This document shows positions 33,591-45,489 of a stretch of 64,000 nucleotides of DNA, piece after piece. Positions within the stretch are counted from its first letter, which is position 1; each line of letters begins with the position of its first letter. The translations under genes were made by a program, and so were the position numbers. The DNA is from Siphonodentalium dalli (lineage: Eukaryota > Mollusca > Scaphopoda > Gadilida > Siphonodentaliidae), in assembly GCA_032622095.1 (NCBI GenBank), contig CP136061.1, positions 49,605,797 to 49,669,796 of the forward strand, read 5' to 3'. Below the pieces are notes generated by a model. The model was not told the DNA's origin, searched no databases, and worked only from the letters and a program-made list of their open reading frames with translations.

Positions 33591-34395
33591 GTTGTATATC
33601 CCCTATTTATGATATGTTCATTAACTTTTTACTTCAAAATATAATTTGTAGCCCCACGTACAGAACACCGAACTTGTTGTTCCATTCTATTCAACACTCA
33701 AGTTGTTTTCCTAGGCTCAGCACTACATCATTATATCATATGGAGGCATCATTCGGTATATCCTTGCGCGTAATTTTAACATAAAAGGCTCGTGGTGTGG
33801 CAACTTTAAGAACGTGTTAGTTCATGTCATGTGTTTCATTGTGGGCAGTGTCGTAACAAACTGGTATAGAAAATATAAAAAAACACAAAAGTGAACTGTT
33901 CTGAATAGCGTATGCGATTTTTCTCCACTCATGGGATGCGAGAGTCATTTTCTCTCGGCTCCGAATCTCACTCGAGGAGTATACCCGTACGCTACTCAGA
34001 ACAGTTTAATATTATCTATGAATAAACAGTCTGGATTTATTAGCAATAAAGCACACAATGATATATTGTATATTCTACATTATACACGATCATCAAAATA
34101 TGACTCAGACATCAAGGTATCAACTATTGAAAATATTTCTGAATAGTTTGAGTGAAAATGTGAAGCATGATATAATAGCAAAATGTGTATCGTAATGCAT
34201 ATAGCAACAATTTCGTAAAATTACTAAATTTCTCAGTAACTTAAATAGCATAAAGAAAAGTCATTATGACAAGCTAATGACATGTGTTACCTTGATTTGA
34301 CTGAAACCGTGCCACGCTAGCATATATGGTCTGTTCAAGAACGGATATGAAGACCTCATCATTATAGTATTGAAGCGTCCTAAATACACGTAGGC
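33591..34395. other. No gene recognised
   Basis: A 71-codon frame at 33931-34146 has no recognisable features. Confidence 0.4.
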
Positions 34396-35082
34396 AAGAG
34401 GACTATTCCTCGGTGATGACCACTATTTTGATATATAATCTCACGTGACTTCTCTCATTCTGATTGGCTGCACGCTGCTATACTATTTTAGGATAGTAGC
34501 CCAGTAGGATTCCTACATGCCTACTATTCTTTTTCTATTTATATTAACAAACTATAAATATTATAGATATCGCGTTGCATCCTGAAGATACGGCTAATCT
34601 TAAACTAAATACTGTACGATACTTGTTGCAATATCGTATATCATTAGATTTATTGGTGAATTGTAATGATTTTATAAATGTCCAATCATAGCCAGCCAAT
34701 GAATGTAACAGTTTTGTCCGTTTAGTTGGCAAGCAGCCAGTCCAAATTGTGTAATGCCAGTGGACGTTATTTATTCTGTTATAAGCAGGTTAACTTCTAA
34801 AATTTCGCTAAAATATCTTTGCTAATGACGTAGTTATAGAAATAATTGCATGAATCATGAAGAGATGCTGTCATATGCAACTAATAACAGTTATGTTCCC
34901 CTGGCACCTTCAAAAGATTGCCGTATATTGTAAAATATGAGACCAATATGGAACCAATATTCCATATAATATAACAAATAATGTCGTTGACTATGCCAAA
35001 ATAGTGGTCCTCAATGAGGAATAGTCCACTCGCCTGCGGCTTGTAGACTATTCCTCCTCTATGTCCACTATTTTGGCATAGT
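34396..35082. repeat. Inverted-repeat element with hairpin right end
   Basis: AGGACTATTCCTCGGTGATG with CCACTATTTTG (34396-34430) is the complement of the block at 34995-35030. The right side is itself a hairpin: CCAAAATAGTGG...GAGGAATAGTC and its complement, up to 35082. A non-autonomous DNA element is likely. No target duplication could be fixed. Confidence 0.5.
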
Positions 35083-35149
35083 CAAAACAAGCCATTCATT
35101 GTCTATATACTAGTCAACGATAATACAAGGTCATTCATTATGTATCATA

Positions 35150-35788
35150 CTAGCTGGTGGCCCCGACTTCGTCCGGGCTGTTTCCCTCTGCTTTTCGGCG
35201 AATTGCGCGATTTGACCTTGAATTGTCCATTTTGAAGGTCAAGATCAGGTCGGGGTCACGATTTGACCCGTCCAAAACACTGCCCGGACAAAAGTACCCG
35301 ACAAAAGTACCCGCCGAAATCCATCCGGTTTTACCCGATTTGACCTCGAATTGATCATTGTGAAGGTCAAGGTCAGGTCGGGGTCACGACTCGACCCGTC
35401 CAAAACACTCAGTGGACAAAAGTAACCCAACGTATCAAATTTCGTCGAAATCCCATCAAAATTCGCGATTTGACCTTGAATCGACCCAATTTCAAGGTGA
35501 AGGTCACGTCGCACGGGCAAACGAATAGGCTTACGACACTCCCCATACGAAAGTATCCCTAGACATTAATTTTCAACGAAATCCCATGATACTCGGGCGT
35601 TTGACCCTGAAATGACCCGATTTCAAGGTCAAGGTCACGTCGCACGGGCAAATTAATAGGCCCACACCACTCCACGGCCGAAAGTACCCCCACATACTAA
35701 GTTTCATCGAAATCGGCTCGGCCGTTTTCGAGTCCATCGCGAACACACAGACAGACACTCACACAGATCTTCCAAAATATATAATAGA
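35150..35788 (-). mobile_element. Helitron-like copy J (family 2)
   Basis: Minus-strand element. It begins TCTATTATATATTTTGGAAG at 35788 and ends with hairpin CCCGGACGAAGTCGGG and CTAG at 35153-35150, followed by T. The body has family 2 units and AGGTCAAGGTCA (plus strand) at 35626-35637. Confidence 0.72.
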
Positions 35789-36402
35789 CTAGCAGGTGGA
35801 CCCGACTTCGTCCGGGCTGTTTCCCCTCTGCTTTTCGGCGAATTGCGCGATTTGACCTTGAATTGTCCATTTTGAAGGTCAAGGTCAGGTGGGGTCACGA
35901 TTTTACCCGTCCAAAACACTGCTCGGACAAAAGTACCCGACAAAAGTACCCGTCGAAATCCATCCGGTTTTACCCGATTTGACCTCGAATTGATCATTTT
36001 GAAGGACAAGGTCAGTTCGGGGTCACGATTTGACCCGTCCAAAACACTCAGTGGACAAAAGTAACCCGATGTATCAAATTTCGTGGAAATCCTATCAAAA
36101 TTCGCGATTTGACCTTGAATTGACCCGATTCCAAGGTCAAGGTCACGTCGCACGGACAAATGAATAGGCTTATGAGACTCCCCATACGAAAGTATCCCTA
36201 GACACTAATTGTCATCGAAATCCTGCGATACTCGGGCGTTTGACCTTAAAATGACCCGATTTCAAATTAATAGGCCTATGCCACTCCCCGGGCGAAAGTA
36301 TCCCAACGTACCAAGTTTCATCGAAATCGGCTCGGCCGTTTTCGAGTTCATCGCGAAAAGACAGACAGACACACAGACAGATTTCCCAAAATATATAATA
36401 GA
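35789..36402 (-). mobile_element. Helitron-like copy K (family 2)
   Basis: Starts at 36402 (TCTATTATATATTTTGGG after an A) and ends CTAG at 35792-35789, directly abutting copy J. The head-to-tail pair repeats the plus-strand arrangement in the other orientation. Confidence 0.72.
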
Positions 36403-37367
36403 TGATATCGAACACTGTTGTGAATTGTCACGAGAGTTTGTCTGATTTTCTCACATTGAATTGCCTCAAATTGTGAAAACCGTCCTCAGATTTTGCAAAA
36501 TACAACAACAGCTTGTCGACGGCAGGACTGTACACATGTGTTTTGGTAAGAACTAACATCATTCCTTCATAATATATACAGCTAGTTATCTAACTCCATA
36601 GTTTGAAACTAAATTTGTAGGCTAAATTTGAGATGATAATGTGTTTATCTTTGAAGAAAAATAGAAAGGAAGGATCACTCAAACGTTAGTTTCATTGGAT
36701 GAACTCGGCTAGGATACACGATGATTGCGGTCTTATGAATTACAGATATTGCAACACATAACATACATTGTTGTCTCATATTGATCATATGTAGGTTCAA
36801 GCGTGGATTGCAATAAGTCTTTTACTATAAACACATGTAAAAAAGAATAATCACGCTAGAATTTTCATCGATTGTTCGGCTGTAGGATTCTATCAGAAAT
36901 AGTGTAGAAGTGGGCAGTCAATCAGAACTCAAGAATGTCATGTAAGATATAATATATATATATTTATATATCATATTTCAAACAGCATGTCAGAATCTCA
37001 CGATCATCGTTTTTCTGAAACACTTTAATCATCTGTATCCTTCAATTAATTAAGGAATAATCTATTTCCAAATGTCAGTACATGGTTAACCGAATTACAA
37101 ACAGAAATCACGAATCAATCAATCAATCTTACACTTACATCTCAGTGAACAAATAAATCTGGAACTGATTTTAGTCGAAAATAGTCGAACTGCTAATCTA
37201 GACGTCACGTGTTACCAGGGTGCAATTATGCAGTCAAAGTTCACTTCCGTCCTTATGCAATTATCATATTTAAATACATTGGAATTTTGTAAAATCAATG
37301 ACAAAATACAAAAATGAATGAAGTGGATATAATGAAAATGTAATATAAATAGTCTTATGAGCAAAAT
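36403..37367. other. No gene recognised
   Basis: AT-rich, with a TATATA patch near 36950-36970. Confidence 0.45.
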
Positions 37368-37371
37368 TTAA

Positions 37372-37650
37372 AGGTGTACTGTAAACTAAATCCGGCCATT
37401 TAAGGGACCATCTCTTTTTATATTCAACATACTATATGCAACAAATGAATGAATTTGAGCCATGGATTAGTGCAAAATACACGCATGCGCTTTATGAACT
37501 ATACAAACACCATGACTGGAGTATAAATTCATGGTCATAAATTGTGAGTGTATGTTGCAATGACTCAAATTCATTCATTTGTTGCATGTACTATGTTGAG
37601 TATAAAAGGGGTGTCCCATAAATGTCCAGGATTTAGTCTACAGTACCACT
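37372..37650. mobile_element. TTAA-flanked MITE with ~90-bp inverted ends
   Basis: TTAA at 37368-37371 and 37651-37654. The left end AGGTGTACTGTAAACTAAAT and the right end (complement of AGTGGTACTGTAGACTAAAT) continue in register for about 90 bp, through ATTCAACATA and GCAACAAATGAATGAATTTG. A piggyBac-type target is inferred. Confidence 0.68.
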
Positions 37651-37814
37651 TTAAATGTTCTGAACAAATTGCAATCTTTGGTAATGATGATGCACACGTG
37701 TCTTCACATGTGCACACATTTCTTCACGTGTTTAGTAGAACATTTTATTGTCGTCCTAGTCGTCGTTGTTGATTATCTTCTTTTTCTGCTTCTTCCCCTT
37801 GTTGAGCAGATAAT

Positions 37815-37975
37815 CAGTATGTCATATTCAATCTGAGAACTGACAGAAAAACAAATGTGCAATTTCTTTAGCGCATGATTCGTCGCACAAATAATATTGA
37901 GCGCAGGTGTATCAGATGTATTCAGAGGCATACAATCCTCCAATCCATTGCTTAGTTCATTGGAACCCATTTTGT
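37815..37975 (-). pseudogene. Frameshifted partial copy of the C-type-lectin exon
   Basis: About 160 bp immediately downstream of the lectin exon repeats its C-terminal two thirds. NGLEDCMPLNTSDTPA corresponds to KGLEDCMSLDTYDTPG. After this an extra base shifts the frame, although the DNA still matches through TTTTTCTGTCAGTTCTCAGA. The copy lacks the exon start and its acceptor, so it cannot serve as an alternative exon in the same way. Confidence 0.65.
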
Positions 37976-38204
37976 TGTCGCCAATCTGAGAACTGACAGA
38001 AAAACGAATATTCAATTTCTTTCGCGCATGATTGGTCGCACATGTAATATTGACCAGGTGTGTCGTATGTGTCCAGACTCATACAATCCTCTAATCCTTT
38101 GCTTGGTTCGTTGGTATCCCATTTCTCCAATGGCAGGCGTTGTCCGTCCCATGTATACATGATATCGTTGCTGTTCATGTCGAATCCGTCCACCCAAATC
38201 TTAT
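37957..38204 (-). CDS. C-type lectin-like domain, last exon
   Basis: The frame opens after a TTGCAG acceptor (38210-38205) and reads KIWVDGFD, MYTWDGQRLPLEKW, EPSKGLEDCMSL, YYMCDQSCAKEIEYSFFCQF, then a short tail and stop at 37957. This is the C-terminal half of a C-type lectin-like domain: WVDG strand, W...EP loop, EDC and the final C...FFC disulphide cysteines. The EPS in place of EPN or QPD at the sugar-binding loop leaves ligand preference open. Earlier exons are not seen in 38.2-43 kb, so they may be further away or lost. Confidence 0.7.
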
Positions 38205-38685
38205 CTGCAATTCATGTAAATATAAATGTTCAGTATGGGTAATACGCGATGCTGTTGAAGATCTCTAGCGTGACAACATTGTGTACATGCATGTGGCAGG
38301 GATGGAGTGAAACTGATTTGCCGACGACTGCACACGAAACATGAACCATTTGAGAAGAACCACTCTAGACTAGAGTATAAATCGTCCTGGGTGATGGACC
38401 CTGTTTGTAGGATAATTGTGAGTTGACATTATGCCTGTAGTTACTCCGTTGATATTATTGCAGACCACGAAACAAATTTGCATCCACTTGTTGTCACATC
38501 TTGTGAATCCTGATCAACTCAAGAACGTTTGAGGCCGAAAGCTTTTGGTCAAAAAAGGCGGCATTAGAATCATTTTTCAGCCTGCAGGGACACACGCCAA
38601 TAATAAAACGATGAATACATATTATTGTCATATATTCAAGGAATGAATGGCAGGTTGGTTTGGTTAATATGGGGTTATCGTCGAT
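38205..38685. other. No gene recognised (probable intron of the lectin gene)
   Basis: Follows the acceptor at 38205; no further lectin exon found. Confidence 0.35.
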
Positions 38686-39775
38686 TTACAAATTCAAGTT
38701 CAAATTAAAATTGCTTATTAGATATACAATACAGTTATAGGAATAAATTTTCTCAAGCTTTATCTTTCTCTCAGTGTTAATGTGTTTACAGTCTGTATAA
38801 AATGTTTTGTTTTTGTTCTCCACTCCATTCTTACACATAGGACGAAACCGGCCATCTAGATAAAGTTGAGGTCTGCCCAGCTGTTCAATTAATAACTGAC
38901 AGTCACTAATCCCAATCCTGGTATACGTAGTAATTTCTTCAATATCTAGGTCAGCTAATAGATCAATTTCAAATTGAGAAGATTTTTTCAGTTTTCTATA
39001 AAACCTTAATTTGTTCTCGTTATGTTTATTCTGTTCATTAAAGAGTTCTTTTTGTCCAAAAGTCTGCAAGCCTGGTTTGTAATTTATTTTCGACATCCCG
39101 AGATAATCCACTGATATTACAGTTAGTATGTTTAACCGATTCACTACATAAGTCTATTTTCTTTGGTAGTTATTTTTAATTTTATCACAAAAGCCCATCT
39201 CAAGTTTTATATTGTCCAAATAAGCCTTGTAAACCCATGACTCAGGGTTAGAGTGAACAATGTGGTTGTGAAAGTTTAAACAGTTCTTTATTCCTGAAAT
39301 GTAGAAAGGAATATTCCTAATTCTCCAAAACAAGCCATGTTGTGCAGATCTATTAGCACCAAGAACATATTCCATTTTACGTTTTTCTTGGAGAAATGTA
39401 CTTGATCTAGTCCCAAAGTCGGATGCTCTCCAGATTTAACACACTGAACTATGGTAAAGTTTGAATAATGACATAATATTTTACTTTGTCCCGTGTAACT
39501 TATATCGTACACAAAATGACGTTCTCTATGTTTTGATTGTTAATTCGAAAATTCATATTTTTAATAACTTTCCAGATTTATTAAAAACCACGGGTTTAGA
39601 TTTATTTATATTAATTGTGAGATCCCACATCTTTCAGAAATATTGAAACTGATTGGGTGAGGATTGCAGTCTATCTTTTGAGTTAGATATTAGGACTGTA
39701 TCGTCTGTACAAAGAAGACATGAGAGCTTCGTATCAGCTAACCACCTCTTGTACTGTTATGTAATTGTTAAAATT
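38686..39775 (-). pseudogene. LINE (non-LTR) ORF2 remnant: RT palm to C-terminus
   Basis: Minus-strand fragments in several frames line up with a LINE ORF2. They are LADTKLSCLLCTDDTVLISN at about 39757-39680, where the usual (F/Y)ADD catalytic box reads CTDD (39700-39711); WDLTININKSKPVVFNKSG; ANRSA / HNMACFGELGIF; LRFYRKLKKSSQFEIDLL; and TRIGISDCQLLIEQLGR followed by a degenerate Cys/His C-terminal motif. Multiple frameshifts, stops and loss of the alanine in the active site show it is dead. A clade cannot be fixed by eye. Confidence 0.72.
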
Positions 39776-41224
39776 TGTTTGGCTCTAATCGAGAGAAGTA
39801 TCCGCAATCTGTACATTATCAAAAAAGGTCTTTTCCAGATATGTAAAGGGATTGAAACTATGTGACCCATTTCATAGGTGTTACACTTAGACATGGGTCA
39901 GGTTTCTTTCTTAGTTTACTTTACCTACCATATCCCAAAAACTATGATGGACCATTTTAAATTGTTTACTTAGCGTTTCAGTATATACTCAGGTGTATTT
40001 GTGACAGCCTCTTTTATCCTTATTCTCGCGGTTATCAAACATACAATTGCTAAGGGTGTTAAAATTATTGATACATCTTTGAATGATGTTCTATGGATAA
40101 AATTGGACAATAAGTTCGTTATTTTTCGAGCACCCATCGGTGCATTAATTTAAAACTGAGCGAAAAATAGTACGACTCCCAAGTTTAATCGACTCCCACA
40201 GTCCATAGGTACGGTAATACAAGAGGGTAATGTTGCTGAGTTTACATATATATTATGAAGAGTTGAAATAATTACACCTATATGTATACATGTATATGCT
40301 ATATTTACATTCGGCCAACTGCTATCAAGATCATATGCCAAGCGACAAATCATGGTAACATAGACATTGTTGAACTTGTAGAATAAATACTAATATTCCA
40401 AGTCGCCACAAAATGATGCATGTAAAAACTAGTTTATTGTCTACATGATGTAAATCCACCGCCTGCGATGGTGTTTAAACACGCATATACTATCTCCAGC
40501 AATGACTAAGAACATAAACTGTCATCAGCTCAAAGATGTATGAAAATATCACGGAAATGTTAAGAAATGATTATTTTTGTAAGCTTTTAATTCGCGCAGC
40601 TACATGTAGGTGCGCGAATTTAAAGTGCGCGAATTCAAAACTGAGCAAAAAATAATATCGCGCGAATCTAAATACGAGTAAGGTATGTCGGATCGACACT
40701 TTCTATTTTTAGACTGTTAACTACACAATAAGCAGATAAGTGAATAACACATGTGCGAGGACCCCACCCCCTTTTCGTACGCCGTATTCCATGCCCTGTT
40801 ATGAGGTACATGTACGCCATATTCCGGCCCCTCTGTTAGGAGGTATTCGGTATTCCAAAAATACCGGTATTCGTATGCAGACCTTCGAAAAAATGAAGTT
40901 TTCATATATTTTGATTTATTCCACACCCATTGACGTGAGGCACATGTATTCAACGGAATCCCAGCCATTGAATACATATTAGTGTATTGTATACCTCTAG
41001 TGGAGTACATGCCAGAACTATTCTTGTTGACGTTGTCGCCAAGAAAGATGACGTACATTACGTCGATCATCCGCTTCCGGTGATCCCCCCCATAATTACT
41101 GATTATTTGTCAGACTTAAATCACAATAAAGGTAGCTATAGTAACAATGGAGGTGACATTCGTGGATTGAACTTATTTGACTGAACGGTGTATAATAAAT
41201 ACACAACACAACTTGCATCATAAT
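39776..41224. other. No gene recognised
   Basis: AAAACTGAGCRAAAAATA occurs at about 40153 and 40639, the second within GCGCGAATT-rich sequence at 40590-40670. Otherwise nothing. Confidence 0.4.
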
Positions 41225-41311
41225 CTCAAATCTTTTATCGAACTCGAATGCGGACGGCGCAAAGTTATAAATCCTTGCGCCTATGGGAGGCCCTTTTCAC
41301 ATTTATTATTT

Positions 41312-41409
41312 ATTTGCGCTTAAGCGCAAATATGTGTCTATCAATTTATTTGCACTTAAGCGCAAATCATTTGCGCTTAAGCGCAAATCATTTGCACTTA
41401 AGCGCAAAT
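41312..41409. repeat. Left palindrome array (4 copies)
   Basis: Copies at 41312, 41348, 41369 and 41390. The last three have an exact 21-bp spacing. Two are perfect and two read TGCACTTAAGCGCA at the centre. Confidence 0.9.
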
Positions 41410-41970
41410 ACCTAACACTCCCTTCCTTCCCTCTGATTGTGAATGATTGAGTCCATCTCATAGTATATTTGATGGGCCCATACAGACTCGAAGTTGAAGA
41501 AAAAACATATTTCCATATGTATATCAGCATCTCTGTCCAATGGTGTCCCAGGAATTGGTGTCTCACTACCAGAGCTCTAGTATATTTTATTAAATGGATA
41601 TCTCCTGCACAGATATAAACCATTTCCATGGCCATAAAAAGGGAATTAGGGGTTACCGGGGGCTTGCTTCCTTCATATGGTGTACTTATTGACTTGAAAT
41701 AGGGGGGAAAAAACATATTTTCATATTATCAGCATCCCTGTCCCCAAGAATGTGTGTCTCCATCACAGATATCAAGTATTTTTATAAATGAGACATATCC
41801 TGCACAGATCTATACCATTTCCATGTCATAAAAGGGATCTAGGGGTTACTGGGGGATTGCTTCCCTCATATGGTGGGCCTATATAGACTTGAGTGATGTG
41901 TTTAGGTCCGTGCCATTTAAAATTAATTCAGGGGGGAATCAATGAATATTAATTTTTATTTTGCGCTATC

Positions 41971-42129
41971 ATTTGCGCTTAAGCGCAAATATGATCTATT
42001 TGCGCTTAAGCGCAAATGATTTGCACTTAAGCGTAAATGGCAAAATATTAGCGCAAAATATTTGCGCTTAAGCGCAAATGATAGAGGTTATTTGCGCTTA
42101 AGCGCAAATATTTGCGCTTAAGCGTAAAT
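41971..42129. repeat. Right palindrome array (6 copies)
   Basis: Copies at 41971, 41998, 42019, 42060, 42090 and 42110. Four are perfect 20-bp palindromes with a CTTAAG centre; the copies at 42019 and 42110 have one or two changes. Confidence 0.9.
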
Positions 42130-42429
42130 AAATAATAAATGTGAAAAGGGCCTCCCATATGCGCCATCCGCAACTCATTCGATAAAAGATTCTCGATTAA
42201 GATGCGCGTTATGTTCTGTCTATGTGGGGGTGGGGTGACCTCGTGTGCTCTCATTTGATTTTTGAAACATTTGCATGGCCATCGATCATGCAATAACACA
42301 CCCAGTTCACGTTTGGTTATCTTTGTGTCCGTACAATATTCTGAATTGTAATTCAATTGAGTATTTGTCACTAAAATCAAGCATTCTGATTGGCCGAGAG
42401 CGGCTAACTTTCGTTTTCGATTCACAGAC

Positions 42430-42650
42430 ATCGGCCGCTTCAGCGTGCATCAAATCTGAATGTAGCACGGTCAAATGTAATCGGCGCAGAACGAGTAGCG
42501 AAACGAGCACACCCGCGCGTTGTTGTCTATAGATACCGTTCATCGGCCGCTTCAGCGTGCATCAAATCTGAATGTGGTACGGTACAATTTGATCGGCGCA
42601 GAACGGAGTAGCGAAACGAGCCAACCCGCCCCACAGGAAATGGTTACGGA
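42430..42650 (+). repeat. ~112-bp tandem duplication
   Basis: CATCGGCCGCTTCAGCGTGC plus ATCAAATCTGAATGT and GATCGGCGCAGAACG occur at 42430 and 42542 with small differences. It is more GC-rich than its surroundings. Confidence 0.8.
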
Positions 42651-42769
42651 GCAGTGTTCCGAGTAACGCAATGGACACACCCAATGATTTGTGCACGGTG
42701 ACAACGGCGAAATGAAAGTTTCGATTCGTGTCATGAAAATGCAAATTCCTTGTTAGATTGAATTACAAT

Positions 42770-42915
42770 GGAGATAAACGTACCCTGTTTCGTTGTACAT
42801 TCTGGGATTCGAGCATGAAAACAGTTTGTGAACTCGCCGGCAAGCCGGCTCGTTCACAAACTGTTTTCATGCTCGAATCCCAGAATGTAAAACTCAACAG
42901 GGTATGTTTATCTCC
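42770..42915. repeat. 146-bp near-perfect palindrome
   Basis: The left arm GGAGATAAACGTACCCTGTT ... GAGCATGAAAACAGTTTGTG meets its complement across a GCCGGCAAGCCGGC centre. Arms are about 70 bp with a handful of mismatches. This is a foldback MITE candidate and probably young. Confidence 0.85.
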
Positions 42916-43139
42916 TAATTAGACAGTATGGATAACTGCCAATATAGACTAGATACGTTCGGCCTAGTGTATTTGATGTAAAATTTGAGACACGAAACAG
43001 AATTTTAATGACGTAGAGAAACTATAAATAGCAACACTGCAAACTGTATATACGGCGAATGCCGACTTTATATAAAGACACAGTGAACCCATATCGAGAA
43101 ACATACAAAGGTTACCTACATGGATACTAAAATACTTAC

Positions 43140-43209
43140 CTTTAAACCGTTCTTGTAACGCCGATAGCCCCCATTCGGTTAATTTGCTCGTAACAAAATC
43201 GTCCGACAT
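43140..43209 (-). CDS. Possible first coding exon (SAM-like start), host gene
   Basis: The ATG at 43209 sits in a good context (ATAAAAATGTCG). The peptide MSDDFVTSKLTEWGLSALQ then ERFK ends at a textbook donor, AAAG|GTAAGTATT, with the junction at 43140/43139. The pattern V..L.EWGL....ERF resembles the first helices of a SAM domain. Later exons would lie at lower coordinates and I could not find them among the repeats. The start, donor and composition make a real first exon plausible. Confidence 0.45.
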
Positions 43210-43283
43210 TTTTATGCGACTGTGGTGTCTCAAAGCGAGTCTCCAAGATTACTGGCCGCTAAAATTCCTGATATATCACGTGA

Positions 43284-43624
43284 ATGTTTAAACCAATGAG
43301 ATTAGCAGATCAACCCAATTTCGTCATCTCGTGCCTCCAATTAAAAGTTATCTCTCCCAGAGAGTTCAAATTGAGTCTCAGTGAGATTGAAAACGACCTC
43401 TCAATGGGACGTAAAACTATGGATTCAACCCTCCAATTAAGTTACGTCCCCGAAATTAACCCGCCAATGTTTAGTGTGCACTCACAGAGAGACAAACTGT
43501 TCCTCGTGAGACACAAATCAACCATCGAAATTTTTACGTCCCAAAGATTGACCCTCCCGTGTTTAGTGTGTAGGCGTATTGAATCGGTTTGGTCTTCGTC
43601 GGCTAGAATTGGTGTCTGTTCTAT
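43284..43624. other. Unassigned stretch before the giant palindrome
   Basis: A 114-codon plus frame has no family features. CCTCCAATTAA and related blocks repeat within it. It lies between a possible promoter (43.2 kb) and the palindrome edge. Confidence 0.35.
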
Positions 43625-45489
43625 TTAGTTAGGGAGCCCGCATATGTTCTATTTACACTTTTGCGTACAAAAGGTTTGACCCCCTAAAGTTAATGGAACA
43701 TTCTGAAAAAACGATTTCTTAAGTTGCGCATTCCTGGGGTTTAGGGGCCGCTGAACCCCAAAAAGTGCCAAAAATCACTTCTATTTACACTTCCGCGTAC
43801 ATCGATGAATTTTGGTTTGATGATACTCCTAAGTGTACTGATTAAGAAAACACAACTTAAGAAAGGGATTTTCCTGGGGTTTTCACATAAGAAAGGGGGT
43901 CCCATGCTGAACCCCAAAACGTGATTTTTAACTTTTTTTTACACTTTCGCGTACATCCATTATTTTTGGTCTCAAAGTACTTTGATATATACTAATTATA
44001 AAAACACAACTTAAGAAGCAACTTTTCCTGGGGTTTTAAGATAAGAAGGGGGTCATCGGGTCACCACTCAAAACGTAAAAAATCACTTTTATTTACATGA
44101 TTGCATTCGTCCAACGTGTGTGTATGTGAGCACACCCCTGGAACGTTGCACTATTACAACCAATACATTCCTAAATCGATACGATCAACTTAAAAAATAT
44201 ATATGCATGTCGTTTTCTGATAAGAACGAGACTTTTACCCCCCCCCCCCACACCCCGATCCATTTTCTAGAACTATAAGTGAGCCAGTTTTATGAAAATT
44301 ATAGCGGGAAAATCTAGTAAAATGTATACCAATGTATATATTTTCGTGAAGCTAAGACATAATGACACTTTTTTGGGCCAAACTTGAAACTCACCATCCA
44401 AGATGGCCGCCAAAATGGCCGTCGGAAGTTGAAAATATGACATTTTTTCACAAATATCTTCTAGATCAATTCATGCTGTTTGGAACTGGTTGAGTAATGT
44501 AACTTTATTTTGTGTTGTGTATATTAACTGATCATTTGGGCAATTACATATGCAATTATTGGGGTCCTAACCCCTTCCGATCCCTCAAAAATTCGATTTT
44601 ACAGAACGGATTACAAAATTTTACAAAAAATCACAATTGGGATTCTAGTCACATTTCAACAAGAAATGAAAAGAACATTGTAATGTAAGTGAGGCATATC
44701 ATTACCTATGAATATTCCAAATATCTGGAACCATAAATCTTACCTTGGCTCAAAATGGCTGCGAAAATGGCCGCCAAAATATGGAAAATGGTAAATATTG
44801 CCCCAGGGTGTCCTGCAACCGCTTACAAGTTGTGGTTGATGTACACAATTGGCTAATCTGTTTTCTATACATTGCATACTAACATGTCTGATGCACCATG
44901 AATCAGTTTTACTATTGTCACCACTGACATCTCCAGAAATATTGGAATTTTCTCTCACAAACTTGACATAAATATCGGCAAAAATTCACTTTTCAGGGTT
45001 CGACCATTTGGTCAAGTAAAATGTAATTATCTTTGGATTGAAAGGTGTTTATTGTTTTGGTCTATCTTAAATGTGTCACACTACGGTGTTTGTAGACTAA
45101 ATTGCTCAAGATGGCTTCCAAAATGGCAACCAAATTTGTAAAAAGTTAAAAGTTAACATATCCCGAACATTATTCTCTGCGTTATCCGAAAAAGGTGTCA
45201 AATTGTGACTCACTTGGTTATTGTACGTGTTAGTTACAATGTAATTAACTGACAACTACGTTCTATTTTGTTTGTCCCAGTTCCGTATGGGGCATGACAA
45301 ATTCATATTAAAGTTGCAGTATGGAATTTTGCGGAGAACCTCTTTTGTGATTCTGGCCATATTATTGAAAGGAAATGAGCAGAACTTTGAGACGGAACTG
45401 AGCTAAACCATGATATGTGGGTATTCTGGCCCATTATGATACAAATTTATCAACTGGATACAGGGTGGAAGCCAAGATGGCAGCCAGGG

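Larger units (their letters stand above)
41225..42198. mobile_element. Inverted-repeat element with ten 20-bp palindromes
   Basis: Outer inverted ends contain TCTTTTATCGAA, ATGCGGACGGCGC-type sequence and TGGGAGGCCCTTTTCACATT (left from 41225, right to 42198). TA flanks the TGGGAGG core ends at 41282-41283 and 42158-42159. Just inside each end lie arrays of ATTTGCGCTTAAGCGCAAAT or close variants, four on the left and six on the right. The middle (41480-41930) is a tandem pair of about 235-bp units sharing TCCTGCACAGAT and AGGGGTTAC. No coding frame. A Tc1/mariner-like target is suggested by TA. Confidence 0.68.

Noticed and set aside
35245-36445. Frames of 60-150 codons in Helitron copies J and K
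   Set aside because: They are read-outs of the non-coding family 2 repeat, seen on both strands.
39461-39865. Two plus-strand frames of 61 and 70 codons
   Set aside because: They lie opposite the LINE remnant, whose minus-strand motifs explain the region.
41312-42129. CRISPR array
   Set aside because: The repeats are 20-bp palindromes with 1-bp to irregular gaps, no spacers of uniform length and no cas genes, and the DNA is eukaryotic in character.
43284-43628. Continuation of the Penelope-like endonuclease left of the giant palindrome
   Set aside because: I read the minus-strand frames and found none of the expected segments.
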